Part shown: positions 28,192 to 35,270 of the stretch, piece by piece | How the letters are laid out: each line of letters opens with the position of its first letter | Position numbering within the stretch: position 1 is the stretch's first letter | DNA from: a virus | Length of the DNA stretch: 35,753 nucleotides | Reading direction: 5' to 3' (one strand) | IMG/VR virus record: IMGVR_UViG_3300025889_000408 | Span: 1 to 35,753 of that record | Notes under the pieces: generated by a model | What the model was told of the DNA's origin: nothing | The model's database searches: none | The model's input: the letters and a program-made list of their open reading frames with translations, nothing else | Translations under genes and position numbers: made by a program

Positions 28192-28998
28192 ATGGCGAAG
28201 TTTGAAGATCCGTTGCAAGAAGAACTTGAGTTTGATAGTGTAGAAGAAGAACAGACTCCAGAAGAACAAGTAGAACAACCTGTTCAAGAAGAACAACCTG
28301 AACCAGAAATACCAGACAAGTATCGTAACAAGTCAATCCATGACATTGTTAAGATGCACCAAGAAGCTGAAAGGTTAATTGGTAAGCAAGCTCAAGAAGT
28401 TGGCGAAGTTAGAAAACTAGCTGACGATCTACTAAAACGGGAACTCTATCAACAACAAGCCGTTCAAAACCCTAAACAAGAAGAAAAAGATCCTACAGAA
28501 AGATATTTAGAAGATCCTGTAGGTGCAGTTAATGATGCTGTTAGCAATCATCCTGCTATAAAGCAAGCACAAGAACAAGCGTTTGCTTATAAATCACAGC
28601 AGGTTGAACAAAGATTAAGACAACAGTTTCCTAACTTTGATGAAGTAATACAAGATCCAAAGTTCTTTGAGTGGATTAAAGTTTCACCCGTAAGAACTAG
28701 GTTGTTTACAGAAGCTCATTCTCAATATGATTATGATTCTGCTGTTGAGCTAGTATCAACATGGAACATAATGAATAAAGAGAAACAAGTAACACAACCT
28801 GCTATGGTTACTGATGCAAAAAAAGAAACAGCTAAGAATCTTAAAGCTGCTACAGTAGACACTGGCTCACCTGCTCCGAGTTCTAAAAAGACTTATCGTA
28901 GATCTGATCTTATTAATTTACGTTTACGTGATCCAGATCGCTACTATGCGATGCAAGATGAGATTATGTCTGCATACGCAGAAGGGCGTGTCAAATAG
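28192..28998 (+). CDS. Capsid assembly scaffolding protein
   Basis: A 268-residue highly charged helical protein directly upstream of the coat gene. The N-terminus is very acidic (EEELEFDSVEEEQTPEEQ), the middle helical with coiled-coil character (EVGEVRKLADDLLKRELYQQ), and the C-terminus basic (KKTYRRSDLINLRLRDPDRY), a likely coat-binding hairpin like P22 gp8. The ATG at 28192 follows CAGGAGACAGT (AGGAG, 5-nt spacing), preferred over a GTG 15 nt upstream. It shapes the prohead and is later lost. Confidence 0.85.
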   Translation: MAKFEDPLQEELEFDSVEEEQTPEEQVEQPVQEEQPEPEIPDKYRNKSIHDIVKMHQEAERLIGKQAQEVGEVRKLADDLLKRELYQQQAVQNPKQEEKDPTERYLEDPVGAVNDAVSNHPAIKQAQEQAFAYKSQQVEQRLRQQFPNFDEVIQDPKFFEWIKVSPVRTRLFTEAHSQYDYDSAVELVSTWNIMNKEKQVTQPAMVTDAKKETAKNLKAATVDTGSPAPSSKKTYRRSDLINLRLRDPDRYYAMQDEIMSAYAEGRVK

Positions 28999-29012
28999 AA
29001 AGGAAATAAAAA

Positions 29013-29957
29013 ATGGCACTTGGTACTAATCACGTTACCCTTACTACTGCGGATAAATTTATCCCAGAAATTTGGAGTGACGAAATCATTGCAGCTTACA
29101 AGCAAAATCTTGTTGCTGCTAATCTGTTCTCTAAAATGTCTTTCAAAGGTAAGAAAGGCGATACGCTTCACATTCCGAAGCCTACTCGTGGTTCTGCTTC
29201 TGCAAAGTCTGCTTCTACTCAAGTTACACTAATTGCTGCAACTGAGTCAGAGCAACAAGTTCTTATCAACAAACACTATGAGTATTCTCGATTGATCGAG
29301 GACATCGTAGAAGTTCAAGCACTTGCTTCACTACGTAAGTTCTATACGGACGACGCTGGTTACGCTCTTGCTAAACAAGTTGATACAGACCTCATCAGGC
29401 TTGGTCGTGGTGTTAATGGTGGTGTTGTTGGTACTTCTGACTACGCTACTGCAGCTGCTTCAACCAACGCTTGGATCGGTTCAACTGGTGCAACGGTATA
29501 TAACTCTTCATCTTCAAACGCTGCTGCGCTTGGTGATGCTGGTATCCGTCGTTCAATCCAGAGACTTGATGACAATGACGTTCCAATGACGGATCGTTTC
29601 CTTATCATCCCACCTAATGTTCGCAACACTTTGATGGGTCTTAACAGATTCACAGAGCAGGCTTACACTGGTGAGGCAGCTGGTGGAAACGTTATCCGCA
29701 ATGGTCAGGTAGGTGACGTATATGGTGTTAAGGTATATGTAACTACCAATGCTGATACTGCTGCTGGTAACACAGCAACTGACCGTATCTGCTTGCTTGC
29801 TCATAAAGACGCTTTTGTTCTTGCTGAGCAAATGGGTGTACGTTCTCAGTCACAGTACAAGCAAGAGTACCTCGGAACTCTCTTCACCTCAGACATGCTC
29901 TATGGTGTTGCTGAGCTTCGTGACAGCTCTGCTGTTGCTCTAGCTGTTCCAGCCTAA
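29013..29957 (+). CDS. Major capsid (coat) protein
   Basis: A 314-residue coat protein, probably HK97-fold. N-terminus: TTADKFIPEIWSDEIIAAYK, then NLFSKMSFKGKKGDTLHIPK; mid: HYEYSRLIEDIVEVQALAS; C-terminal: VGDVYGVKVYVTTN. The 'fipeiWs.ei.....n.v.a......f.gkkGdt..Ip' beginning is characteristic of N4-gp56/T7-like coat families. It follows the scaffold gene, with GAAAGGAAAT before the ATG. Codon use is more C/G-ending than in neighbours, suggesting high expression. A strong terminator follows immediately. Confidence 0.9.
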   Translation: MALGTNHVTLTTADKFIPEIWSDEIIAAYKQNLVAANLFSKMSFKGKKGDTLHIPKPTRGSASAKSASTQVTLIAATESEQQVLINKHYEYSRLIEDIVEVQALASLRKFYTDDAGYALAKQVDTDLIRLGRGVNGGVVGTSDYATAAASTNAWIGSTGATVYNSSSSNAAALGDAGIRRSIQRLDDNDVPMTDRFLIIPPNVRNTLMGLNRFTEQAYTGEAAGGNVIRNGQVGDVYGVKVYVTTNADTAAGNTATDRICLLAHKDAFVLAEQMGVRSQSQYKQEYLGTLFTSDMLYGVAELRDSSAVALAVPA

Positions 29958-29976
29958 CTCTAGGCTATTGTAATAC

Positions 29977-30011
29977 CTCCCCGGATCTAACAAGGTCTGG
30001 GGAGTTTTCTT
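29977..30011 (+). terminator. Rho-independent terminator after the coat gene
   Basis: CTCCCCGGATC pairs with GGTCTGGGGAG (11 bp with two G-U pairs) across a 6-nt loop TAACAA, followed by TTTTCTT. It lies 20 nt after the coat stop. It would end or reduce transcription before the pqqA-like gene and fibres. Confidence 0.9.
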
Positions 30012-30022
30012 AGGAGAACTCA

Positions 30023-30094
30023 ATGTGGTCTAAACCTCAATATACGGAAGTAAGATTTGGTTTTGAAGTAACAATGTATATTGCTACTAAGTAA
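30023..30094 (+). CDS. pqqA: PqqA-like coenzyme PQQ precursor peptide (23 aa)
   Basis: The 23-residue peptide begins MWSKPQYTEVRFGFEVTMY and ends IATK. PqqA is the ribosomal substrate from which pyrroloquinoline quinone is made; its Glu and Tyr are cross-linked by the radical-SAM enzyme PqqE with chaperone PqqD. Here the hallmark Glu15-Val-Thr-Met-Tyr19 is in place, preceded by Arg-x-Gly-Phe, with the N-terminal Trp-x-Lys-Pro shared with Pseudomonas-type PqqA. Length also fits. AGGAG lies 6 nt before the ATG. No pqqB-E is nearby, so host enzymes would be needed. It lies between the coat terminator and a tail-fibre gene. Family match is strong; phage function is inference. Confidence 0.85.
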   Translation: MWSKPQYTEVRFGFEVTMYIATK

Positions 30095-30103
30095 GGAAGT
30101 AAT

Positions 30104-31459
30104 ATGGCTATATGGAGAGGTGCTGGAGGTCCGGGTGATGCAACCACTGATGCTGCTAATGAAGCTAGTGTAGCGTCTACCAAAGCTGCTGAAGCTGCTG
30201 CGTCTGCTACTGCTGCTGCAGGATCAGCTACATCTGCTGCTAACTCAGCAACCAATGCTGCAAACTCTGCAACTGCTTCTGCATCGTCAGCTAGTAGTGC
30301 TTCTAGTTCTGCTACATCTGCATCTTCTTCTGCCTCTTCTGCTTCTACATCGGCTTCTAACGCATCTTCATCTGCTACTGCAGCGTCAACTGCTCAAGGT
30401 TACGCTGAAGAGTGGGCTACTAAAGCTGAAGACAGCTTAATTAGCACTGCTGCAGGTGGTGATGGATCTACTGATTACTCATCTCTACATCATGCTGCTA
30501 AGTCTGCTGCTAGTGCTAGTGCTGCAGCTAGTTCTGCTAGTGCTGCAGCGAGTTCAGCTTCTGCTGCTCAGACAGCACAGACAAATGCTGAGACCGCAGA
30601 GACTAACGCTGAGACAGCACAGACTGCTGCTGAAGCTGCAAGAGACGCTGCTCTAGCTGCTCTTGATAACTTTGATGATAGATACTTAGGTGAGAAAGCT
30701 AGTGATCCCACATTAGATAATGATGGTGATGCGTTAGTTGCTGGTGCATTATATTTTAATACTTCTTCAAACATAATGAAAGTCTACACAGGCTCTGCTT
30801 GGGTAGCTGCTTATGTATCTGGTAGTATTAATATTGATAGTATTACTGATGTAACCATTACTTCTGTAGCTGATAATGAAGTATTGGCTTATGATAGTAC
30901 ATCAAGCAAATGGATTAATCAAACTGCTGCTGAAGCAGGTCTAGTAGCAACTAGTGATATTGGCTCAACAGTACAAGCCTACGATGCTACAATTCTAGTT
31001 GACGCTGACATTGGCGTTAATGTTCAAGCATACTCTTCTGTTTTACAGAATACTACAGCTTCCTATACTATTGCTGAAGAAACTAAACTAGCTGGTATTG
31101 AGACTGCTGCTGACGTAACAGATGCTACCAATGTAGCTGCTGCTGGTGCAGTAATGGATACAGACTTCTCAACTAATGGGTTGATGAAGCGTACTGGTGC
31201 TGGCACATACACAATTGTTACTGATAACTCTAGTGAATGGGATACAGCTTACTCATGGGGCAACCACGCTAGTGCTGGTTATCTAACTAGTTACACTGAG
31301 ACAGATCCTGTTTACACAGCATCGAGCTGGTACACAACAACAAACAATTCAACTAATTGGGATACAGCGTATGGTTGGGGAGATCACTCAACTGCTGGTT
31401 ATGTAACTTCAGCAGATCCTGCTGGTACGGCTGTAGCAATGGCAATCGCACTGGGATAA
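30104..31459 (+). CDS. Tail fibre protein with Ala/Ser-rich coiled-coil shaft
   Basis: A 451-residue protein. Residues 1-100 and 130-190 are Ala/Ser/Thr-rich with heptad-like repeats (SSATSASSSASSASTSASNA), typical of trimeric fibre shafts. A module at ~197-240 (RYLGEKASDPTLDNDGDAL, then ALYFNTSSNIMKVYTGSAW) is common in phage fibres. The C-terminal region carries repeats with WDTAYSWGNHASAGY and WDTAYGWGDHSTAGY, seen in marine phage fibres. AAGGAAG lies upstream of the ATG. It starts the adhesin cluster. Confidence 0.85.
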   Translation: MAIWRGAGGPGDATTDAANEASVASTKAAEAAASATAAAGSATSAANSATNAANSATASASSASSASSSATSASSSASSASTSASNASSSATAASTAQGYAEEWATKAEDSLISTAAGGDGSTDYSSLHHAAKSAASASAAASSASAAASSASAAQTAQTNAETAETNAETAQTAAEAARDAALAALDNFDDRYLGEKASDPTLDNDGDALVAGALYFNTSSNIMKVYTGSAWVAAYVSGSINIDSITDVTITSVADNEVLAYDSTSSKWINQTAAEAGLVATSDIGSTVQAYDATILVDADIGVNVQAYSSVLQNTTASYTIAEETKLAGIETAADVTDATNVAAAGAVMDTDFSTNGLMKRTGAGTYTIVTDNSSEWDTAYSWGNHASAGYLTSYTETDPVYTASSWYTTTNNSTNWDTAYGWGDHSTAGYVTSADPAGTAVAMAIALG

Positions 31460-31462
31460 AAC

Positions 31463-31792
31463 ATGGCTAATACATTTAAGAATTACGCAGCTACAGGTGT
31501 TGGAACTTCTGCTTCCACGATACTAACTGGACCGGGAGCTACACAGACTACTGTAATTGGTATTACGGTAGCTAACATATTGACCTCTGGACCTATCACA
31601 GTGGACGTATACGCTACGATAGGCGGTACAGACTACTACATAGTCAAGAATGCTGTGATCCCTGTAGGTGGTGCATTAGTTCCGGTGGGTGGAGATCAGA
31701 AGTTAGTCCTTGAAGCTACGGACGTATTGAAGGTGGTATCAGATACAGCAAGTTCTGCTGACGTGATTGCTTCTGTGTTGGAGATTACATAA
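31463..31792 (+). CDS. Small beta-sandwich virion accessory protein (109 aa)
   Basis: Strand pattern: TVIGITVANILTSGPITVDV, then TDYYIVKNAVIPVGGALVPV, then ATDVLKVVSDTASSADVIAS with a final strand. No Cys, signal or TM. The same strand order occurs in the protein at 952-1320, so the two appear to be distant paralogues. It sits among fibre genes; an attachment or decoration role is likely. The stop overlaps the next start (ATAATGG). Confidence 0.6.
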   Translation: MANTFKNYAATGVGTSASTILTGPGATQTTVIGITVANILTSGPITVDVYATIGGTDYYIVKNAVIPVGGALVPVGGDQKLVLEATDVLKVVSDTASSADVIASVLEIT

Positions 31793-32919
31793 TGGCTTAC
31801 ATAGGTTCGCCTGCTGCACCTACTATTGCTACAGTTAGTGATGACACTATTACTACTGCTAAGTTAGCAGATGATGCTGTAACTTCTGACAAGTTAGCCG
31901 CAGGTGCTGTGTCTGCTGCTGCTGTTTCAGACCAAGCAAACTCATCTACTGGTTATTTTGATTTACCTGCTGGTACAACTGCTCAACGCCCCGGATCGCC
32001 AGCTAACGGAATGATTAGGTTTAACACAACTAATACAGAGTTTGAATTTTATGATGGATCTGATTGGAAAAATGTAACAAACACTAATGCTGATACTTAT
32101 GCTGCTAGTTATTTAGTAGTTGCTGGAGGCGGTGGAGGAGGTTATGACCGTGGAGGCGGAGGTGGAGCAGGTGGTTATCGAAACTCTTACTCTACTGAAA
32201 CTTCTGGTGGGGGATCAGCTACTGAAACACCGTTACAATTAGCTAGTGGTATTTCTTATACCATCACTGTTGGTGGTGGCGGGGCTAAAGGAACAACTTC
32301 TTCAGGAACAGCTACTTCTGGTAGTGCATCTTCTATTTCTGGTTCTAATATATCAACAATAACCTCGACTGGTGGCGGAGGTGCTGGAAACCAAAGTTCT
32401 GCTGGTAACTCTGGTGGGGCAGGTGGTGGAAATGGTTCAACAATAACGTCATCAGGAGGATCTGGAACTAGCGGTCAAGGTTACGCTGGTGGATCTGGTT
32501 ACGCTACAGAATCAGGAACATACTTACGTCAAGGCGGTGGCGGTGGAGGTGCTGGCGCAATAGGAGTAACAGGATCTTCTTCTATTCGTGCTGATGGTGG
32601 AGCAGGTTTATCATCCTCTATTACAGGTTCTAGCGTTGCTAGAGGTGGAGGCGGAGGAGGTGGCGCACAATCTGGAGCTACTGTTGGCGGATCAGGAGGT
32701 GGAGGAAACGAAAGCACAAACGGTACTGCTAATACTGGTGGTGGAGGCGGTGGTGAATCTAATGGAACAGGTACTGCTGGTAATGGTGGTTCTGGTGTAG
32801 TGATATTACGAATAGCTACGTCTAATTACAGTGGTACTACTACAGGTTCACCTACAGTAACTACAAGTGGTTCAGATACTATTTTAACGTACACTGCTTC
32901 AGGTACATACACGGGATAG
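31792..32919 (+). CDS. Glycine-rich tail adhesin
   Basis: A 375-residue protein. Residues 1-55 hold short shaft repeats (TITTAKLADDAVTSDKLAAG); residues ~60-95 a fibre module (GMIRFNTTNTEFEFYDGSDW). From ~105 a long Gly-rich domain starts with SYLVVAGGGGGG and ends GGSGVVILRIATS; it contains at least ten poly-Gly runs separated by variable Ser/Thr/Asn loops. Gly-rich adhesins such as phage S16 gp38 fold as a polyglycine-II sandwich with variable loops contacting the receptor; similarity in composition and borders suggests the same here. Confidence 0.75.
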   Translation: MAYIGSPAAPTIATVSDDTITTAKLADDAVTSDKLAAGAVSAAAVSDQANSSTGYFDLPAGTTAQRPGSPANGMIRFNTTNTEFEFYDGSDWKNVTNTNADTYAASYLVVAGGGGGGYDRGGGGGAGGYRNSYSTETSGGGSATETPLQLASGISYTITVGGGGAKGTTSSGTATSGSASSISGSNISTITSTGGGGAGNQSSAGNSGGAGGGNGSTITSSGGSGTSGQGYAGGSGYATESGTYLRQGGGGGGAGAIGVTGSSSIRADGGAGLSSSITGSSVARGGGGGGGAQSGATVGGSGGGGNESTNGTANTGGGGGGESNGTGTAGNGGSGVVILRIATSNYSGTTTGSPTVTTSGSDTILTYTASGTYTG

Positions 32920-32922
32920 GTA

Positions 32923-33291
32923 ATGGCACATTTTGCAAAAGTAGATCAAGGCAAAGTAATTAATGTAATTGTCGCAGAGCCTGAGTTCTTTGACACATTT
33001 GTTGATAGCTCACCGGGAGAGTGGATTCAAACTTCTTATAACACAAGAGGTGGTATTCATTACGGACAAGATGGACAACCTGATGGTGGTGTTGCATTAA
33101 GAAAAAATTATGCTGGTATTGGTTTTTCGTATGACCAAGGTAGAGATGCTTTTATTCCACCACAGCCTTACGCAAGCTGGACATTGAACGAAGATACTTG
33201 TTTGTGGGATTCACCTGTACCTCGTCCTGATGATGGAAATTTATATACTTGGGATGAGTCAACAACTAGCTGGATATTGGAGTCAGCATAA
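32923..33291 (+). CDS. Conserved fibre-cluster protein (122 aa)
   Basis: It begins MAHFAKVDQGKVINVIVAEP. Conserved segments are GEWIQTSYNTRGGIHYGQDG, then ALRKNYAGIGFSYDQGRDAF and PYASWTLNEDTCLWDSPVPR. I know this protein from cyanophages and other marine phages, where it accompanies tail genes: 'MahfA..d..n.V..Viv......TWIQTSYNT.GgvH......pdgg.alRkNyAgiGy.YD..rDAFI.p.py.SWtLne'. Its function is not established; virion component or fibre chaperone are options. Trp/Tyr-rich and compact. Confidence 0.75.
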   Translation: MAHFAKVDQGKVINVIVAEPEFFDTFVDSSPGEWIQTSYNTRGGIHYGQDGQPDGGVALRKNYAGIGFSYDQGRDAFIPPQPYASWTLNEDTCLWDSPVPRPDDGNLYTWDESTTSWILESA

Positions 33292-33782
33292 TGGGAAGAT
33301 CAAGAGATTTAGCAGACGGTAGTTACATAGCTGATGGCTCAATAGTTCAAGCAGATTTAGCTTCTGGAGTTGTTGGTACTGGACCTGCATTTTATGCTTA
33401 TGGTACAGCTTCTGTTACACCAAGTGCTAATACAAGTACAAAAGTAAAATTTAATACTGAAGGTTTTGATACTGCTAGTTGTTATGATAATGCTACTAAT
33501 TATAGATTTACTACTAATGTAGCTGGTTATTACCAAATAAATGTTGGAATAAACATGACTAGTGGTGTTAATAGATTAATGGCAATGATTTACAAAAATG
33601 GTTCAGAATACGCATCAACAGATATAAACGCAAGCACTGTTAAGTTAGTAACAACAGGATTGGTATATTTAAACGGAAGCACTGATTATGTAGAAGGTTA
33701 TACTTGGAACAGTCAAGGTGGAGTAGCTGTATTTAATAATATAAACACTTTTTTTTCAGGATGTTTAGTGAGGGCTGCCTAA
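33291..33782 (+). CDS. C1q-like fibre-tip protein (163 aa)
   Basis: Residues 1-30 are a short shaft (RDLADGSYIADGSIVQADLA). Residues 35-163 look like a C1q/TNF-like jelly-roll: GPAFYAYGTASVTPSANTST, then VKFNTEGFDTASCYDN, then YRFTTNVAGYYQINVGINM and FFSGCLVRAA. The '.V.F....fD....y.......f..p.aGyY.v' pattern is the C1q hallmark. Such domains form trimers and serve as receptor-binding tips in phages. It starts at the last base of the previous gene. Confidence 0.75.
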   Translation: MGRSRDLADGSYIADGSIVQADLASGVVGTGPAFYAYGTASVTPSANTSTKVKFNTEGFDTASCYDNATNYRFTTNVAGYYQINVGINMTSGVNRLMAMIYKNGSEYASTDINASTVKLVTTGLVYLNGSTDYVEGYTWNSQGGVAVFNNINTFFSGCLVRAA

Positions 33783-33943
33783 TGACTTTATATGAAAAAA
33801 TTATAGCTCTTTATCCTGCTTTAACAACAGAAGAATTTACAACAGTTATTACATTACAAAACGACTCTGACGGTAATGGAGACTACATTGCTAAGTGGGA
33901 GCATCCAACACTACCTAGACCTACTGAGGAGCAGTTAGCATGA
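33782..33943 (+). CDS. XkdW-like small protein (53 aa)
   Basis: It begins MTLYEKIIALYPALTTEEFT, then NDSDGNGDYIAKWEHPTLPR, ending PTEEQLA. The '..i...yP.l...df....I.LqnD.dG...YI..W.hp.l..PT..ql' pattern resembles the XkdW family that accompanies phage fibres. The ATG at 33782 overlaps the previous stop (TAATG). A frame extension 21 nt upstream is part of the C1q gene. It may be a fibre assembly factor; inference only. Confidence 0.65.
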   Translation: MTLYEKIIALYPALTTEEFTTVITLQNDSDGNGDYIAKWEHPTLPRPTEEQLA

Positions 33944-34368
33944 GCTACATAGGTATTCCACCATTTGGAAATACAGTTAGGTCGGTTACTAATGTAACTG
34001 CTACTGCTAGTCAGACTACGTTTAACATAACTGGTGGCTACGTCATTGGTTACGTTGATGTCTTTTTAAATGGTGTGCTACTTACTCCAAGTGACTACAC
34101 TGCAAGCAATGGACTAACCGTTGTATTGAATAGTGGTGCATCAGCAAGTGATGAGTTCCAAGCAGTATCGTATCAACCTATATCATTGTCTCAACACACA
34201 ATGCCTACAGGTGGTACAGGTAACGTAATATTTTATGAGAACGATCAGACAGTGACACAGAACTACACCATCACAGCAGGCAAGAATGCTATGAGTGCTG
34301 GACCGATAACCGTAAACTCTGGTGTGACTGTTACTGTACCAACCGGATCAACATGGACGATTGTATAA
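33940..34368 (+). CDS. Tail fibre segment protein (142 aa)
   Basis: It begins MSYIGIPPFGNTVRSVTNVT. The middle, GYVIGYVDVFLNGVLLTPSD, then YTASNGLTVVLNSGASASDE and FQAVSY, is the recurrent phage fibre domain 'GY..G.vDVylNG.kL...Dyta.nG..v.L...a..gD.v.vvsy'. Residues 90-142 are a beta-strand tail ending GVTVTVPTGSTWTIV, common at the C-terminus of marine phage fibres. It overlaps the preceding gene by 4 nt. Probably trimeric. Confidence 0.75.
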   Translation: MSYIGIPPFGNTVRSVTNVTATASQTTFNITGGYVIGYVDVFLNGVLLTPSDYTASNGLTVVLNSGASASDEFQAVSYQPISLSQHTMPTGGTGNVIFYENDQTVTQNYTITAGKNAMSAGPITVNSGVTVTVPTGSTWTIV

Positions 34369-34938
34369 ATGGCTATAACTATTAATGGATCAGGAACGAT
34401 TGGTGGTGTAAGTGTAGGTGGCTTACCAGACGGTATTGTTGATACCGATATGTTGGCTAGTGCAGCAGTAACGTCTGCAAAGGTTGGATCGCTTGGTACT
34501 TCTAATCTTCCAGCAGGCAGTGTGTTGCAAGTAGTTTCAGGATCAGATAGTACTTCTGATTACAATACAACATTAACTCAAAACTCTAGTATACACAGCG
34601 GAGTTTCAATAACTCCAAGCAGTACTTCTAGCAAAATATTAGTGATTGCACAGTTTTCAACTGAAAAGATATTCGGAAGTGGTGGAAGTACAAGCTCAAC
34701 AGGATATTACCATGCACTTATATGCAGAGATGGTACTGCTATTAGGAGAATTGGTAATGCAGTTGGACATCTTGCTCCAAGTAGTATGAGGCAACACGTT
34801 GCAGGATCGTATTTAGATAGTCCATCAACAACAAGTTCAATTAGTTACGATATTAAAGCTCAAAGTGTTAATTCAGGAGGCTCAATTAGAGTTCTTTTTT
34901 ACGACCCGTATATTACTTTATTGGAGATAGCAGGATGA
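34369..34938 (+). CDS. Tail fibre tip protein, paralogue 1 (189 aa)
   Basis: A short shaft (DTDMLASAAVTSAKVGSLGT) precedes a neck 'NLPAGSVLQVVSG' at about 45-57 and a beta-rich head (SGVSITPSSTSSKILVIAQF, then SYLDSPSTTSSISYDI, then YITLLEIAG). Neck and head share wording with the truncated protein at 35263, so they are paralogues. It starts right after the previous stop. It is a probable alternative receptor-binding tip. Confidence 0.7.
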   Translation: MAITINGSGTIGGVSVGGLPDGIVDTDMLASAAVTSAKVGSLGTSNLPAGSVLQVVSGSDSTSDYNTTLTQNSSIHSGVSITPSSTSSKILVIAQFSTEKIFGSGGSTSSTGYYHALICRDGTAIRRIGNAVGHLAPSSMRQHVAGSYLDSPSTTSSISYDIKAQSVNSGGSIRVLFYDPYITLLEIAG

Positions 34939-35270
34939 TAAACAAAGGAGACGCACTTCAATCACTTAGACCGGGAGCAGAATGGGTGCTTCGAGGTGAT
35001 GACTTGGAGTGGTTAGATCAAAACCAAACTGAACCAACTAGCGCAGAGATTGATGCTGAGGTTGCTAGGCTACAGACTATCGAGCCTTTGAAGAAAGACA
35101 TAGCAGAAGCTAAGAAGCTACTAGCTGAATCTGACTGGGTGGTTGTAAAGATTGCTGAGATGAATCTTGAAGGCACTGATGTTAAAGGTCAGTACCTAGA
35201 CATACTTAGCCACAGAAAACTTATGAGAGAAGTGATTAACGCAAAGGAAGCTGAGATAGCCAATGTCTAA
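34935..35270 (+). CDS. Fibre-associated conserved protein (111 aa)
   Basis: It begins MINKGDALQSLRPGAEWVLR, then LEWLDQNQTEPTSAEIDAEV and a helical C-terminal half including LLAESDWVVVKIAEMNLEG. 'inKg.AL.slrPgaeWvlrGd...gLeWld..qt.PT..Ei.aE.arl......' followed by 'L..sDW...k' recurs next to marine phage fibres and resembles tail-assembly chaperones of the XkdW/DUF4376 kind; function unproven. ATG overlaps the upstream stop (ATGA). Confidence 0.7.
   Translation: MINKGDALQSLRPGAEWVLRGDDLEWLDQNQTEPTSAEIDAEVARLQTIEPLKKDIAEAKKLLAESDWVVVKIAEMNLEGTDVKGQYLDILSHRKLMREVINAKEAEIANV

Noticed and set aside
30255-30656. Leu-rich open frames within the Ala/Ser-rich fibre gene
   Set aside because: Frame-shifted readings of GCT/TCT repeats giving Leu runs; not genes.
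33229-33245. CTGATGATGGAAAT on the plus strand as a third hammerhead
   Set aside because: No room for stem II between the core and GAAA and no stem I arms; coding sequence explains it.
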